Source: an uncultured Selenomonadales bacterium
Lineage (GTDB): Bacteria > Bacillota > Negativicutes > Selenomonadales > Selenomonadaceae
Length of the DNA: 6,463 nucleotides
Reading direction: 5' to 3'
NCBI GenBank assembly: GCA_937877565.1
Contig: CALFJB010000036.1
Location: forward strand, 1 to 6,463
The stretch's first letter is position 1. Each line of letters starts with the position of its first letter. The translations under genes and the position numbers were made by a program. Under the pieces are notes generated by a model. The model was not told the DNA's origin and did no database searches. It worked only from the letters and a program-made list of their open reading frames with translations. Below are positions 5,384 through 6,463 of the stretch, piece after piece.

Positions 5384-6323
5384 TAGAAATGGCGAGTTTA
5401 AGCGGTTTTTTGGAATAGGTAAATTTAACTGAGTAAAATGAATTGCCCTTTTTTGTAATTTCAAGATTAGTAATTTCTGATTGACTTTTCAAGTGATTCA
5501 TAAATGCAATTATAGTTTCTCTAGCGCGACGTTTGATTTCACCGTGAGCATTGTCAATCCTACATTTTTTGAAAACATCGTCGAAAGTGACTGTGGGTGT
5601 CAACCTGTGTAATTTAACTTCTTGAATGCGTTGCATAACGTAGTTTTTTACAGCGATATTCATAGGAGTATTTTGCTGATTAGGAACATCAAGTAAAGTT
5701 GCGTCATAAGTTAAAAGTTGTTCATTCTTTAATTTAGCAATTTTTAATAGTGGTGGTTCAGCTGTGAAATAAATAGTAGTAGCGTCATTGCCGTTGACGG
5801 TAGAAGCCTTAATGTAGTGACTTGGAAGTAAAGTAGAAACTAACAATTCAGGCTTACCACCGTTATAATTGAGTTTTTCACAAATATCTGCCATATTATA
5901 GGTGAGTTGAAGGCGCATAAGTTTGTTGACAGAATTGAAAATAGCGGCAAGTTGGTCTTTACTTGGTTCAGCATCGTGTTTGCCAACTTTGCCAGTTAAA
6001 CCGCGAAAAATGATAGCAGGTGTTGTTATTTTGTTATTAGCAAGCCATTCACTGATACAAACAGAAATGACAGCACTATCAAATTGATTTAACGGTTCAG
6101 AAATGGAAAAAGATTCACCATCAATATCAATTTTGAGAGGAGAAACAATTTCACCGAATTTTTTATGATTGTTCATTTCAACAAAACCGATAGTGTCTTG
6201 ATTGTCAATCAGGTATTGATAGTCTGCTTCAGTTAAATTAAATAAGACTTTAGACAAACGATCATTAGGAACGATACGTTTCTTGGACGGATAAATTTGG
6301 ATATTATTTTTAGAGTTTGCCAT
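5379..6323 (-). CDS. Plasmid replication initiator protein (probable)
   Basis: A 314-residue soluble protein with no membrane segments and basic ends. Two segments look like winged-helix units. The first is at about 78-142 (EPLNQFDSAVISVCISEWL, then DQLAAIFNSVNKLMRLQL). The second is at about 220-303 (MNIAVKNYVMQRIQEVK, then ARETIIAFMNHLKSQ and strands ITNLEITKKGNSFYSVKFTY). This two-winged-helix plan is that of theta-type initiators such as the Rep_3/RepB family, and the adjacent 22-bp iterons support it. The exact family is not certain from sight. I chose the ATG at 6321-6323 because AGGAGG lies about eleven bases upstream. The frame continues upstream to another ATG at 6407, but those 28 residues are hydrophobic and out of character. 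The gene converges on the export operon, with a bidirectional terminator between. A phage or integrative-element replication protein is the main alternative. Confidence 0.75.
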   Translation of the reverse strand: MANSKNNIQIYPSKKRIVPNDRLSKVLFNLTEADYQYLIDNQDTIGFVEMNNHKKFGEIVSPLKIDIDGESFSISEPLNQFDSAVISVCISEWLANNKITTPAIIFRGLTGKVGKHDAEPSKDQLAAIFNSVNKLMRLQLTYNMADICEKLNYNGGKPELLVSTLLPSHYIKASTVNGNDATTIYFTAEPPLLKIAKLKNEQLLTYDATLLDVPNQQNTPMNIAVKNYVMQRIQEVKLHRLTPTVTFDDVFKKCRIDNAHGEIKRRARETIIAFMNHLKSQSEITNLEITKKGNSFYSVKFTYSKKPLKLAISN

Positions 6324-6462
6324 TTTTGATTCTCCCTCCTGTAGAATCCTGAGAAGAACTATAATTTGATGTATATTCAGCGTTATCAAAATCATTACAA
6401 GGCTCAAAATAATCGTGAGCGGAGAAATAGTTGAAAAAGCAATCGTAATTAGTGCCTTGACG
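6310..6462 (-). CDS. C-terminal end of an unidentified gene overlapping the initiator start (partial)
   Basis: On the - strand a frame is open from the window edge and ends in TAA at 6310-6312, giving 50 residues. It is rich in Asn, Asp, Ser, Tyr and Phe (for example NYDCFFNYFSAHDYFEP, then SSSQDSTGGRIKNGKL). That composition is more protein-like than the hydrophobic frame of the initiator extension or the third frame, which has early stops. If real, its end overlaps the first four codons of the initiator gene, which would suggest coupled translation. No start is visible and no family is recognisable. The candidate promoter would lie inside it, which weakens one of the two calls. Confidence 0.35.
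   Translation of the reverse strand, partial: RQGTNYDCFFNYFSAHDYFEPCNDFDNAEYTSNYSSSQDSTGGRIKNGKL
6335..6340 (-). promoter_or_regulatory. Ribosome binding site of the initiator gene
   Basis: CCTCCT on the + strand is AGGAGG on the coding strand, about eleven bases before the ATG at 6321-6323. It decides the start in favour of the 314-residue protein over a longer one beginning at 6407. Confidence 0.8.
6361..6389 (-). promoter_or_regulatory. Candidate promoter of the initiator gene
   Basis: On the - strand, TTGATA (6384-6389; five of six match TTGACA) is followed after 17 bases by AATTAT (6361-6366; four of six match TATAAT). Transcription would begin near 6354 and give a leader of about 30 bases containing the AGGAGG site. 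The -10 match is only fair. The region is AT-rich, so chance occurrence is possible. Confidence 0.35.
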
Positions 6463-6463
6463 A

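Noticed and set aside
5279..5464. 61-residue open frame on the - strand across the iterons
   Set aside because: It is created by the tandem repeats and the end of the initiator gene in another frame; the protein repeats itself only because the DNA does.
6324..6407. N-terminal extension of the initiator to an ATG at 6407
   Set aside because: The extra 28 residues are hydrophobic with no ribosome binding site before them, while AGGAGG sits correctly before the ATG at 6323.

Overview
The window is AT-rich and gene-dense, and it joins two unrelated modules. The left two-thirds (1-4825, + strand) is a tightly packed export operon of the NHLP/NHLM type, which secretes RiPP (bacteriocin-like) peptides carrying nitrile-hydratase-like or Nif11-like leaders. 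The right third (about 4826-6463) looks like the replication module of a small plasmid: an initiator gene on the - strand, three 22-bp iterons and a stretch of intergenic hairpins. Two periplasmic-adaptor-type proteins beside a peptidase-containing ABC exporter suggest a diderm anaerobe. A low-GC Negativicutes-like host is my guess, not something the sequence proves.

Layout. Bases 1-54 read as the last 17 codons of an upstream gene. Bases 55-145 hold a compact array of tiny hairpins with a nearly constant CTTTAG-like centre and different arms. Then come an RND-type adaptor (197-1447), an NHLM-type HlyD secretion protein (1447-2403) and a C39-peptidase/permease/ATPase exporter (2405-4366). The junctions between them (one-base overlap, one-base gap) indicate a single transcript. 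The adaptors would bridge the inner-membrane exporter to the outer envelope, while the C39 domain would cut the leader from the cargo as it is exported. No precursor peptide or modification enzyme is visible.

The most striking point is at 4364-4375. The exporter ATPase is stopped by an in-frame TAA just after its ABC signature motif. The same frame continues past the stop as a different protein: the Walker B, D-loop, H-loop and cysteine-rich C-terminus of an oligopeptide/dipeptide (Opp/Dpp) importer ATPase. The two halves meet inside the most conserved part of the ABC fold. This points to recombination between paralogous ATPase genes, or to a mis-joined assembly at that conserved stretch. Either way the exporter lacks its own Walker B and H-loop and is probably non-functional as drawn.

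From 4826 to 5378 there is no convincing gene. The stretch contains a strong bidirectional terminator hairpin (4926-4989), a second long hairpin that competes for the same arm, a 16-bp perfect palindrome, a GC-rich bulged hairpin, an AT-rich hairpin and the iterons. The initiator gene (5379-6323, - strand) converges on the export operon. A possible - strand gene end (6310-6462) overlaps its start.
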